A stretch of 64,000 nucleotides of DNA from Kocuria sp. (GTDB lineage: Bacteria; Actinomycetota; Actinomycetes; Actinomycetales; Micrococcaceae): contig JAUNHG010000001.1 in NCBI GenBank assembly GCA_030524035.1, positions 341,250 through 405,249 of the forward strand, given 5' to 3'. The position numbers were made by a program, and so were the translations under genes. Below the pieces are notes generated by a model that saw nothing but the letters and a program-made list of their open reading frames with translations, did not search any database and had not been told where the DNA came from. How positions within the stretch are numbered: position 1 is the stretch's first letter; each line of letters begins with the position of its first letter. Below, in pieces: positions 56,061-64,000 of this stretch.

Positions 56061-56101
56061 GGGCTGTGGCGGTGTTGTAGCTCCAGGCGCCGCCACAGCC
56101 C
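56061..56101 (+). terminator. Stem-loop between the exported-protein gene and the membrane gene
   Basis: GGGCTGTGGCGG (56061-56072) and CCGCCACAGCCC (56090-56101) form a perfect 12-bp stem with a 17-base loop, 14 bases after the stop codon. Without a T-run, it may act as an attenuator. Confidence 0.65.
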
Positions 56102-56129
56102 TCGGCTCTAGTATGCGAGGAGATTTCCT

Positions 56130-56678
56130 GTGGTTGAATTTGGTGGGGAGCCGCATTTGAATAGTCGTATAGAATTCGAGGAGCCATGGAGGCCGCCGAG
56201 TTTCGCAGATATATTCTTCAGTCGTGTGATTATTGATGTATTTACGTACGGTTTCCCTTTGGTTATTCTTGCCTTTTTGGTAGAAAATATTTTGCCAGTG
56301 GATCGCCTGGATTTCACGATGATTTTGGGGCTAGTGATAGCTTCTATTTTAATACAGGCGCTAATTGGTTCAGTGGTTTTTGGCTGGTTCGCCCGTGCGC
56401 AAAGTCATCCAAGTCCTGGTAGTTTCTGGTTGCTGTGTAGTGATCTAGCAATAGCGTCGAGTGCTGGATTTTTGGCGGGCGGATTTTTATCCACTCCAGG
56501 TAACTGGAATTTGCCGTGGGCAATCTTCTTAAGTTCTCTGACGTTTTTTGTGGCTGTTGTGCATTCGATTTTCTGGGATAAGCAGTGGAAACAGGGGATG
56601 TCGCACGCAGAGATCCGCCGGAAAGTCGCTCAAACACAGCGGATGACAGACGACATCCTTCGAGATGGCCACAAATAG
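56130..56678 (+). CDS. Hypothetical four-helix membrane protein, candidate immunity partner
   Basis: The 182-residue protein has four membrane helices (about 32-54, 62-88, 98-119 and 128-149), a polar N-terminus of 30 residues and a charged C-terminal tail KQWKQGMSHAEIRRKVAQTQ. GTG 56130 has AGGAG (56118-56122) seven bases upstream. No family is recognised. Its position directly after an exported two-cysteine protein, and their shared A/T-richer composition, suggest a functional pair. It is convergent with the ktrA-like gene. Confidence 0.75.
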   Translation: MVEFGGEPHLNSRIEFEEPWRPPSFADIFFSRVIIDVFTYGFPLVILAFLVENILPVDRLDFTMILGLVIASILIQALIGSVVFGWFARAQSHPSPGSFWLLCSDLAIASSAGFLAGGFLSTPGNWNLPWAIFLSSLTFFVAVVHSIFWDKQWKQGMSHAEIRRKVAQTQRMTDDILRDGHK

Positions 56679-56716
56679 CTGCGTTCCCCCAGCACACCTG
56701 CTCGTGCGGCCGTCCA

Positions 56717-57391
56717 TTAAGGTCGAGCGGCGAAACGTTCGATCAGCTGAGTGTGCCCGGCAACAATCAAAGTGTCTCTGGCGGTCACGATGGTTTCCGG
56801 GGTTGCGTAACTGAAATCTTCACCCGGGGTTTTCACGCCCACCACGGTCACACCATATTTTGCTCGGATATCAGACTCCGCCAGGGTAAACCCTTGCGTT
56901 TCACGCGGCGGATGCATCTTGACGATCGCAAAATCATCGTCAAATTCCATGTAATCCAGTAAACGCCCGGACACCAAATGTGCGGTGCGGCGTCCCGCAT
57001 CCGCTTCCGGGAAAATTACGTGATGCGCCCCGATTCGGGACAAAATTTTGCCGTGCGACTTACTGATCGCCTTCGCCCAGATACGTTCCACCCCCAAATC
57101 CACAAGATTCGCGGTGATCAACACCGACGATTCCACAGAAGTCCCTACACCCACCACCGCATGGCGGAACTCTGCGGCACCCAGCTGGCGTAGCGCATCC
57201 ATGTCCGTGGCCTCAGCCTGAACAATATGCGTCAGATGCCCCGCCAACTTCTGCACTAACGAAGAGTCACGTTCCACGCCCATGACCTCACGCCCCTGGG
57301 ACACCAACTGCAAAGCAGTTGCGGTGCCAAAACGACCCATGCCAATCACCATGACAGGAGCGTTGTGCGATTTGTTCTGACGATCAGCCAA
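56717..57391 (-). CDS. Potassium uptake regulatory subunit, TrkA/KtrA family
   Basis: The 224-residue cytosolic protein binds nucleotides and gates a K+ transporter. The RCK_N Rossmann motif is VIGMGRFGTATA (14-26) followed by the acidic VERDSSLV; the C-terminal RCK_C domain contains GVKTPGEDFSYATPETIV. Size fits KtrA. Its gene overlaps the 3' end of the transporter gene by 8 bp, so the two are co-translated. Confidence 0.93.
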   Translation of the reverse strand: MADRQNKSHNAPVMVIGMGRFGTATALQLVSQGREVMGVERDSSLVQKLAGHLTHIVQAEATDMDALRQLGAAEFRHAVVGVGTSVESSVLITANLVDLGVERIWAKAISKSHGKILSRIGAHHVIFPEADAGRRTAHLVSGRLLDYMEFDDDFAIVKMHPPRETQGFTLAESDIRAKYGVTVVGVKTPGEDFSYATPETIVTARDTLIVAGHTQLIERFAARP

Positions 57392-58811
57392 TGATCGGCC
57401 TTTCTTCCGGGTATTGATACAACCGGCGCCGGGACCTTAGCGCCAACGCGGTGGCCACCGTGGTGGTGCCGATCCGGCCTACCAACATGACCACAATCAA
57501 CACAGTTTTACCCGCCGCACCAAGTTCTGCAGGCAACCCCGTCGATAGCCCGCAGGTGGCGTACGCGGATATCACGTCAAATACCACTCGGTCCATGGGT
57601 TGCCCGGAGATCGCCATCAACATGCCAGACGCCACCAGCACCACCGTGGCCCCCATAGCAATGACGGTCATGGCGATACGCAGCACGGAATCCGGTACGG
57701 CGCGGTGAAAAGCAATCACGTGCTGATCACCACGAGCCTCAGCCAAAATAGCCAAAACCACCACCGCCAGTGTGGTCACCTTAATCCCACCGCCGGTGGA
57801 TGCTGGGGCGCCACCGGCAAACATCAAAGCATCGGTCAGCAGCATGGTCACTGGCTGCATGTCCTGCATATCCACAATGTTGAACCCACCTGAACGCATC
57901 ATGATGGAAGCAAAAAACCCGTGGAAAATCTTGTGGCTGGCGCTTTCCCCCTCAATGGTGGCGGGATTGTTCCACTCAAAAGCGCTCCACAATGCCCACC
58001 CCAGCAACAACAGCACGAATGTGGTGATCACCGTGAGTTTTGTGTTGAGGTTCCACCGTGAAAAAGCCAGCCAGCCCACTTGCCGTAACACCAAAATCAC
58101 CGGGAACCCCAAGGAACCCAGTAACACACCCATGCTGATGGGAAACAGAATCAACCACGTGTGAGCTGTGGTGTCGAAGTACGGCACCAGGCCATCCGAA
58201 TGTGGGGTAAAACCGCCATTATTAAAGGCCGAAACGGAGTAAAAAATCCCGTGCCACAGTGCAGTCAGTGGGCTTTCCCCCGCGACGAGAAACCCACAGG
58301 TCAGGATGATCGCCAGTGTTCCTTCAATCACCACTGAGGTGACAGCCACGGTGCGCAGGAGCGAGCCCACCTCACCCAAACGTCCGACATTGAGGGCTTC
58401 TTGAGTCACCAATTTGGAACGCAGCCCCAGGTGGCGTCCGATCGCCATGGCCAGAATGGAGGTCATGGTTAGGGTGCCCAGGCCACCAATTTGGATAGCG
58501 AACAAAATGATCAGCTGCCCGGTGAAAGACCAATGATCCGCTGTGGGCACCACGGTAAGGCCGGTGACAGTCACCGCAGATGTTGCAGTGAATGCGGCGT
58601 CCATGAACGTTGTGCTTTGCCCGGTGTGGGAAGAAAACGGCAACCACAACAGCATGGTGAACACCACCACCACGGCGGCAAACACTAACACCGCCAAACG
58701 TGCCGGTGACGACTGCGCCAAGCGGTCCACAAGGTCTCGTGTGGCCGCCAGCGTCACATGCAGGCGGGTGGCCTCCGCTGAGGGGGCGCGAGCCCCCAGC
58801 GTTTGTCGCAC
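57384..58811 (-). CDS. Potassium transporter, TrkH/KtrB family
   Basis: A 475-residue membrane protein with four repeated M-P-M units whose selectivity loops contain the key glycines: TVTGL, NNGGFT, RSGGFN and TCGLST. With the adjacent RCK protein it forms a Ktr-type K+ uptake system, probably sodium-dependent. GTG 58811 has AAGGAG five bases upstream. It is divergent from acuC. Confidence 0.94.
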   Translation of the reverse strand: MRQTLGARAPSAEATRLHVTLAATRDLVDRLAQSSPARLAVLVFAAVVVVFTMLLWLPFSSHTGQSTTFMDAAFTATSAVTVTGLTVVPTADHWSFTGQLIILFAIQIGGLGTLTMTSILAMAIGRHLGLRSKLVTQEALNVGRLGEVGSLLRTVAVTSVVIEGTLAIILTCGFLVAGESPLTALWHGIFYSVSAFNNGGFTPHSDGLVPYFDTTAHTWLILFPISMGVLLGSLGFPVILVLRQVGWLAFSRWNLNTKLTVITTFVLLLLGWALWSAFEWNNPATIEGESASHKIFHGFFASIMMRSGGFNIVDMQDMQPVTMLLTDALMFAGGAPASTGGGIKVTTLAVVVLAILAEARGDQHVIAFHRAVPDSVLRIAMTVIAMGATVVLVASGMLMAISGQPMDRVVFDVISAYATCGLSTGLPAELGAAGKTVLIVVMLVGRIGTTTVATALALRSRRRLYQYPEERPIIG

Positions 58812-58894
58812 CTGAACTCCTTGGCCGGATCGTGAAAAGCGGATAAAGATAAATCTGAGTGCAAGGATACGGGCGGCAGTGATCTAATAAAGGT

Positions 58895-60097
58895 GTGACT
58901 CGGACGACAACAGCACCGCAGCCGACGCGACTTTTCTGGAGCCCGCAGTTGCTGAACTATGACTTTGGTGCCCACCACCCCATGCACCCATCCCGCCTGG
59001 AGGCCACATGGCGTCTGGTGCAGGAGTATGGGTTAGACCGCAGAGACGCGGTCACCGTAGAAGTTCCGGAAGTCGCTGAGGATGCCCAGCTGACAGTGGT
59101 TCACACACCGGATTATGTGGCGGCGGTCCGTGAGGTCAGCCAAGACCCTACGGTTTCCCGTCCGGAAAGTGGCTTGGGAACGGAGGACACGCCGGGATAC
59201 GCAGGAATCCATGAAGCCTCAGCACGCTTGGTGGGTGGTTCCGTTCAGGCTGCCCAAGCGATTGTGGATGGCGCTGCTGTGCGCGCCGTAAATTTTGGCG
59301 GCGGTATGCACCACGCTTTTGCGAATAAAGCCAGTGGGTTCTGTGTGTACAACGACTGCGCGGTGGCTATTCGTCACTTGCTGAACAGTGGGGTGCAGCG
59401 GGTGCTGTACCTGGATGTCGACGGACACCACGGGGACGGTACCCAGTCAATTTTTTTTGACACCCCTGAGGTGATGACCATTTCCATCCACGAATCTGGC
59501 GCCACGTTATTTCCCGGGACCGGGTTTGCTAACGAAGTGGGCATTGGTGAGGCCGCAGGTACTGCCGTGAACATCGCCATGCCCCCCACAGCGGAGGATG
59601 CCCAATGGTTGCGGGCTTACCACGCAGTGGTACCCGCCCTGGTGGAGCAGTTCCGCCCGGACGTCATTGTGTCTCAGCACGGGTGTGACTCTCACGTGTC
59701 GGACCCCCTGACTCATCTGCGAGTCAGTATTGATGGACAGCGTGAAATCATGCTGCATGTACGCCAGATGGCGGATCGTTTCTGTGATGGTCGTTGGATT
59801 GCCACCGGCGGCGGTGGTTATGACTGTTATGACGCCGTTCCCCGTTCATGGTCGCACTTGGTGGCCGTGGCCACTGGCGATGCTTTGCCGGTTACTGCAG
59901 CTGTACCAGCCCAGTGGCGGGAATACGTTCAACAGCATTACGGCAGCACACCACCGGAGTTCATGGGTGACCGGGTGGATCTGTGGTGGCGTTCGTGGGA
60001 AATCGGCTTTGACCCGGACGATGATACTGATCGCGCAGTGATGGCTACCCGGCGTGAAATCTTCCCTCGTTGGGGATTGGACCCCTGGTACGACTGA
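58895..60097 (+). CDS. acuC: Acetoin utilisation protein/histone deacetylase family (AcuC)
   Basis: The 400-residue protein belongs to the arginase/deacetylase superfamily. The zinc site and catalytic residues appear in GGGMHHAF, DVDGHHGDGTQ, SIHESG and TGGGGYDCY. In Bacillus AcuC deacetylates and activates acetyl-CoA synthetase, and an acs gene is present here at 31.4 kb, so the same role is plausible. GTG 58895 has TCTAAT (58883-58888) six bases before it, a leaderless pattern. An ArsR gene follows at once. Confidence 0.9.
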   Translation: MTRTTTAPQPTRLFWSPQLLNYDFGAHHPMHPSRLEATWRLVQEYGLDRRDAVTVEVPEVAEDAQLTVVHTPDYVAAVREVSQDPTVSRPESGLGTEDTPGYAGIHEASARLVGGSVQAAQAIVDGAAVRAVNFGGGMHHAFANKASGFCVYNDCAVAIRHLLNSGVQRVLYLDVDGHHGDGTQSIFFDTPEVMTISIHESGATLFPGTGFANEVGIGEAAGTAVNIAMPPTAEDAQWLRAYHAVVPALVEQFRPDVIVSQHGCDSHVSDPLTHLRVSIDGQREIMLHVRQMADRFCDGRWIATGGGGYDCYDAVPRSWSHLVAVATGDALPVTAAVPAQWREYVQQHYGSTPPEFMGDRVDLWWRSWEIGFDPDDDTDRAVMATRREIFPRWGLDPWYD

Positions 60098-60115
60098 ATG
60101 GGTATGGTGCTGAGC

Positions 60116-60448
60116 ATGACTCAGGACCTCTTCGCCGTGCTGGCTGATCCCACCCGTCGGGCTATTTTGGAAGCACTGGTCAAGGGGGAAAGTCCCGTAG
60201 GGGACGTCGTCCAGGCCGTGGGGGCTTCTCAGCCCACTGTGTCCAAGCATTTGCGGGTGTTGCGTAGCGCTGGCCTGGTGCAGCAACGGGCCGATGGGCA
60301 GCGGCGACTGTACAGTATCCAGCCCGAGGGGCTTGACCCGGTGGGGCAATGGATTGATCAGTTTGCGGAACAGGAACCTACCCCGCAGGTCACGCACCCT
60401 CAACGTGGAGGTTTTTTGACGTCGGTTTTTCGGCGTAGACGCCGGTAG
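60116..60448 (+). CDS. ArsR family transcriptional regulator
   Basis: A 110-residue winged helix-turn-helix protein: LADPTRRAILEALVKGESPVG, then ASQPTVSKHLRVLRSAGLV and a beta-hairpin with RADGQRRLYSI. No metal-binding cysteines are seen, so it is of the SdpR-like, non-metal type. In-frame ATGs at 60098 and 60104 are alternatives to 60116. The tail RRRRR is strongly basic. It is likely co-transcribed with acuC. Confidence 0.88.
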   Translation: MTQDLFAVLADPTRRAILEALVKGESPVGDVVQAVGASQPTVSKHLRVLRSAGLVQQRADGQRRLYSIQPEGLDPVGQWIDQFAEQEPTPQVTHPQRGGFLTSVFRRRRR

Positions 60449-60543
60449 CGCGCACGGTACTTCACATGTGGTTAGTGGTTCGGGGTACTCAAAACCGATC
60501 ATGTCTTGCCATGACCGGCTGCCGTTCTGAGAAAATCAGGTGA

Positions 60544-61935
<1,392 letters not shown>

Positions 61936-61963
61936 CCCCTGGGATGGACGTAGGCTACAGGGT

Positions 61964-62920
61964 ATGGCCACGCATAGAAGAGTCCTCCAATGGCTGGAGA
62001 ACGAGCTGTTCGACGGAAACCTGGTACTAGGTCAACAACTCCCGTCGGATAGAGACTTGGCATCCATTTTGGGTGTTAACCGTGGCACCATGCGCGAAGC
62101 TTTGAAGATCCTGGAAGCGCAGGGTGTCTTGCGGCTGTATGAAGGCAGTCGCAAGACCATCCTGCCCATGCTGGTGCGGGAGCCGGCTGCTTCTGCGGGT
62201 CCCGCATTGCAGCTGCACATGGCCACGGCGGATTACCCCCTGCGTGACATCGTGCAAACACGGGTGCTATTAGAAACCTGGGCGTTACGTAACGCCGATC
62301 ATCGTTCTGCTGCCATGGCGGAATTGCGTACCTTGTTGCGGGAAATGGGGCGGGACGATATTTCCTTGAAGGAGTTTCACCACCTCTATGTGAGTTTCCA
62401 CATCGCTCTGGTGAAGTGCTCTAACAACACCCTGGTGGCTGCTTTGATGTCCGCTCTGCGGGATTCGATCTACGAATACACCATGGCATTAGTGGGTCAC
62501 GTGCCCTTATGGTCCAAGACCGTGGACCGTATTCGAGCTGAACATCAAGCGATCTTTTCGGCGGTGCTAGCGGGTGACAACACGTTAGCTGCGCGTCTGG
62601 TGGAAGAACACATCGAATATCAGTACGTGGAAGCTGGGGTGGACCCGGAACGTACCCCGCGTACCGATTCCTTGGAGACCGTCGGCCCCACCACCGGCCC
62701 TTTGGCATCTGGGCGCGTGTGGTCCAACGGTGGGGATTCCGACGATAACACCGCAGGTCACACCCCGGTGAAGGAAGCGGTGGCGTTACAAGTAGCGCGT
62801 AATTCCGGACACGACGTTGATACCACGGACGATGCTGAAGCCGCAGTCGATCCTGCCGTGGGTGAAGACGACATCCCTGAAAACTTCCGCACGGATGAGG
62901 ATGAACGCCGCACAGGATGA
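61964..62920 (+). CDS. GntR/FadR family transcriptional regulator with acidic tail
   Basis: The 318-residue protein has the GntR helix-turn-helix (LPSDRDLASILGVNRGTMREAL, about 26-47) and an all-helical FCD-type ligand domain with LRDIVQTRVLLETWALRNADH and the HxxxH-like metal ligands VSFHIALV and EEHIEYQY. Beyond about residue 225 there is an unusual tail of 90 residues rich in Asp, Glu and Thr. ATG 61964 has TAGGCT (61951-61956) seven bases before it, so the mRNA may be leaderless. It follows gdhA at 28 bp, but has its own promoter signal. Ligand unknown. Confidence 0.88.
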   Translation: MATHRRVLQWLENELFDGNLVLGQQLPSDRDLASILGVNRGTMREALKILEAQGVLRLYEGSRKTILPMLVREPAASAGPALQLHMATADYPLRDIVQTRVLLETWALRNADHRSAAMAELRTLLREMGRDDISLKEFHHLYVSFHIALVKCSNNTLVAALMSALRDSIYEYTMALVGHVPLWSKTVDRIRAEHQAIFSAVLAGDNTLAARLVEEHIEYQYVEAGVDPERTPRTDSLETVGPTTGPLASGRVWSNGGDSDDNTAGHTPVKEAVALQVARNSGHDVDTTDDAEAAVDPAVGEDDIPENFRTDEDERRTG

Positions 62921-63007
62921 GTGGCAACTCACCTCTCGAATAACGCCGTCGTAGTGGAAACAGGTACACTGCCGGGGAGCCAACCACAGATGAAGTGAGG
63001 ATCGTTC

Positions 63008-63106
63008 ATGGGTTCAGTGATTAAGAAGCGCCGCAAGCGTATGTCCAAGAAGAAGCACCGTAAGTTGCTGCGCAAAACTCGCCACCAGCGCCGCAACAAG
63101 AAGTGA
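63008..63106 (+). CDS. Small ribosomal protein bS22 (AURKAIP1/COX24 domain)
   Basis: A 32-codon gene for an extremely basic peptide: [19 protein letters not shown] followed by [13 protein letters not shown]. It matches the bS22 mini-protein found in mycobacterial 30S subunits (Rv0500B type), which sits near the decoding centre. ATG 63008 is preceded by GTGAGGATCG; a TACACT hexamer at 62965-62970 may be the -10 element. A terminator follows the stop by five bases, so it is transcribed alone. Confidence 0.93.
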   Translation: MGSVIKKRRKRMSKKKHRKLLRKTRHQRRNKK

Positions 63107-63111
63107 TTATG

Positions 63112-63140
63112 CAGGCAGGCCCCAGCTGTGGGCCTGCCTG
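63112..63140 (+). terminator. Terminator after the bS22 gene
   Basis: CAGGCAGGCCC (63112-63122) and GGGCCTGCCTG (63130-63140) form a perfect 11-bp stem with a 7-base loop, followed by GTGCGTTT. Confidence 0.85.
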
Positions 63141-63166
63141 GTGCGTTTAACCAAGGATTTTCTGTC

Positions 63167-63454
63167 ATGCCATCACAGCCTTCGCCCGGATCGTCACCGG
63201 TGGGTGTGGTGCCCGTGCAGGTGGTGACCACACCGGGGTGCCACTTATGCGCCGACGGTGTGGCCGTGGTCGAACGTGTTGCTGGGGAGTGTGGGATTGA
63301 ATGGGCTGAACTGCCGCTTGCACAAGTACCGGAAGGCCCTGATCGTGATCGCTGGTCAGTGGAAGTCCCCGTGCTCTTGGTTGACGGCATTCCACGAGAT
63401 TTTTGGCAGATCGACCCCCACCGTTTGGCTCGTTTGCTCAGGGAACGCGCCTGA
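63167..63454 (+). CDS. Glutaredoxin-like family protein
   Basis: A 95-residue thioredoxin-fold protein of the DUF836 type (Rv0508 homologue, from memory). The redox motif CHLC sits in VVTTPGCHLCADGV (about 22-35), and VEVPVLLVDG provides the cis-proline region. It probably acts as a disulphide oxidoreductase; a mycothiol link is possible in this order. ATG 63167 is used; an upstream in-frame start lies inside the bS22 terminator. Confidence 0.88.
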   Translation: MPSQPSPGSSPVGVVPVQVVTTPGCHLCADGVAVVERVAGECGIEWAELPLAQVPEGPDRDRWSVEVPVLLVDGIPRDFWQIDPHRLARLLRERA

Positions 63455-63497
63455 ATGGATTCGAGCTAGACGGTGAGGTCTGGGCATAATGCTTCGT

Positions 63498-64000
63498 ATG
63501 TCTTCACACAAAGCTGCGTCCTCGGCAACTGTGCACCTATTGCGTCACGGTCAGGTGTATAACCCTGACCGGATCGTGTACGGACGCCTTCCGGACTTTC
63601 ATCTATCGGACCTTGGCCACCAAATGGCGGAGGTTGCCGGCCAGGTCTTGGCGCAGCGTAAGGATCAAGGGGCCAACCTGGTGTACCTGGCGGCCTCTCC
63701 GCTGACCCGCACAATAGAGACTGCAACTCCCGTTTCCCATGCTTTGGGCCTTGAGATTCACCCCGATGAGCGGTTGATCGAACCCCGGAATCACTTTGAA
63801 GGTCTACACGTCAACGGTCAAGAACTCGCTAACGTGAAGCATTGGCCGTATATGATCAACCCACTGCGGCCATCCTGGGGTGAACCCTACCGCCAGCAAG
63901 TGGCCCGCATGGCTGAGGTGGTGGTGGACGCTGCACAGCGTGCCGTGGAGTTCGCCGGCGACGGCGCAGAGGCCGTGTTGGTGTCCCACCAGTTACCGAT
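63498..64000 (+). CDS. Histidine phosphatase family protein (3' end beyond the window)
   Basis: The frame is open to the last base and encodes at least 167 residues of a phosphoglycerate mutase-like histidine phosphatase. The catalytic RHG motif is in VHLLRHGQV (12-20), with SPLTRTIETA (about 76-85) and the second histidine in VLVSHQLP near the window end. ATG 63498 is preferred: CATAAT (63485-63490) ends seven bases before it, a leaderless pattern; ATG 63489 lies inside that hexamer. The C-terminus and substrate cannot be judged. Confidence 0.85.
   Translation, partial: MSSHKAASSATVHLLRHGQVYNPDRIVYGRLPDFHLSDLGHQMAEVAGQVLAQRKDQGANLVYLAASPLTRTIETATPVSHALGLEIHPDERLIEPRNHFEGLHVNGQELANVKHWPYMINPLRPSWGEPYRQQVARMAEVVVDAAQRAVEFAGDGAEAVLVSHQLP

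Overview
The window looks like chromosomal DNA of an actinobacterium of the order Mycobacteriales (Corynebacteriales), probably a small-genome Corynebacterium- or Lawsonella-like organism; the genus is inference. Reasons: a GlxR/Crp-type regulator, a MarP-type serine protease, the Ssd-TadA-TadB-TadC-DUF4244-TadE pilus locus, a DUF3073 gene beside purM-purF, the mini ribosomal protein bS22, many probable leaderless starts, and gene neighbourhoods recalled from Mycobacterium tuberculosis Rv0806-Rv0810, Rv0496-Rv0508 and Rv3646-Rv3683, here in a different order. No rRNA, CRISPR array, intact insertion sequence or prophage was seen.

Layout. 1-13.3 kb: a truncated coiled-coil gene, a divergent MerR/DUF4188 pair around a 10-bp dyad, a BCCT transporter, trmB, a Bcr/CflA exporter, a sodium:alanine symporter, a sugar-phosphate mutarotase, a DoxX-like protein, a DEAD-box helicase, a tandem HAD protein and a CDF metal exporter. 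13.3-24.1 kb: clpB with a degenerate HspR (HAIR) site, DUF3073, purM-purF, a sterol-carrier-like protein, asparaginase, purD-purC, a structured region without a gene that may be a small RNA, and tRNA-Pro(CGG). 24.1-37.1 kb: metallophosphoesterase, class A PBP, DUF4177, RidA, NUDIX, glxR, marP, acs, nth, a second NUDIX gene and a family A DNA polymerase. 37.2-42.3 kb: a compact Tad/Flp pilus operon. 42.4-44.1 kb: an inserted TetR/SDR module whose SDR gene has an in-frame amber stop. 44.1-55.4 kb: DECH-family helicase, trhO, methyltransferase, flavin-binding protein, topA, ppx, sugar-phosphate isomerase, proC. 55.4-56.7 kb: an A/T-richer island coding for an exported two-cysteine protein, split by a +1 frame change, and a four-helix membrane protein. 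56.7-64 kb: a Ktr-type K+ system, acuC, an ArsR regulator, gdhA, a GntR regulator, bS22, a glutaredoxin and a truncated histidine phosphatase gene.

How the genes work together. purM-purF and purD-purC supply de novo purine synthesis. GlxR sits near candidate sites in front of the alanine symporter, marP and acs, which suggests cAMP-linked control of carbon, acetate and acid-stress functions. The Tad operon appears complete for an actinobacterial Flp-like appendage, with a stem-loop after the major pilin gene. The part most likely to be undescribed is the 55.4-56.7 kb island, which has the layout of a secreted bacteriocin or toxin with its immunity protein. That function is inference: no homologue could be searched for.
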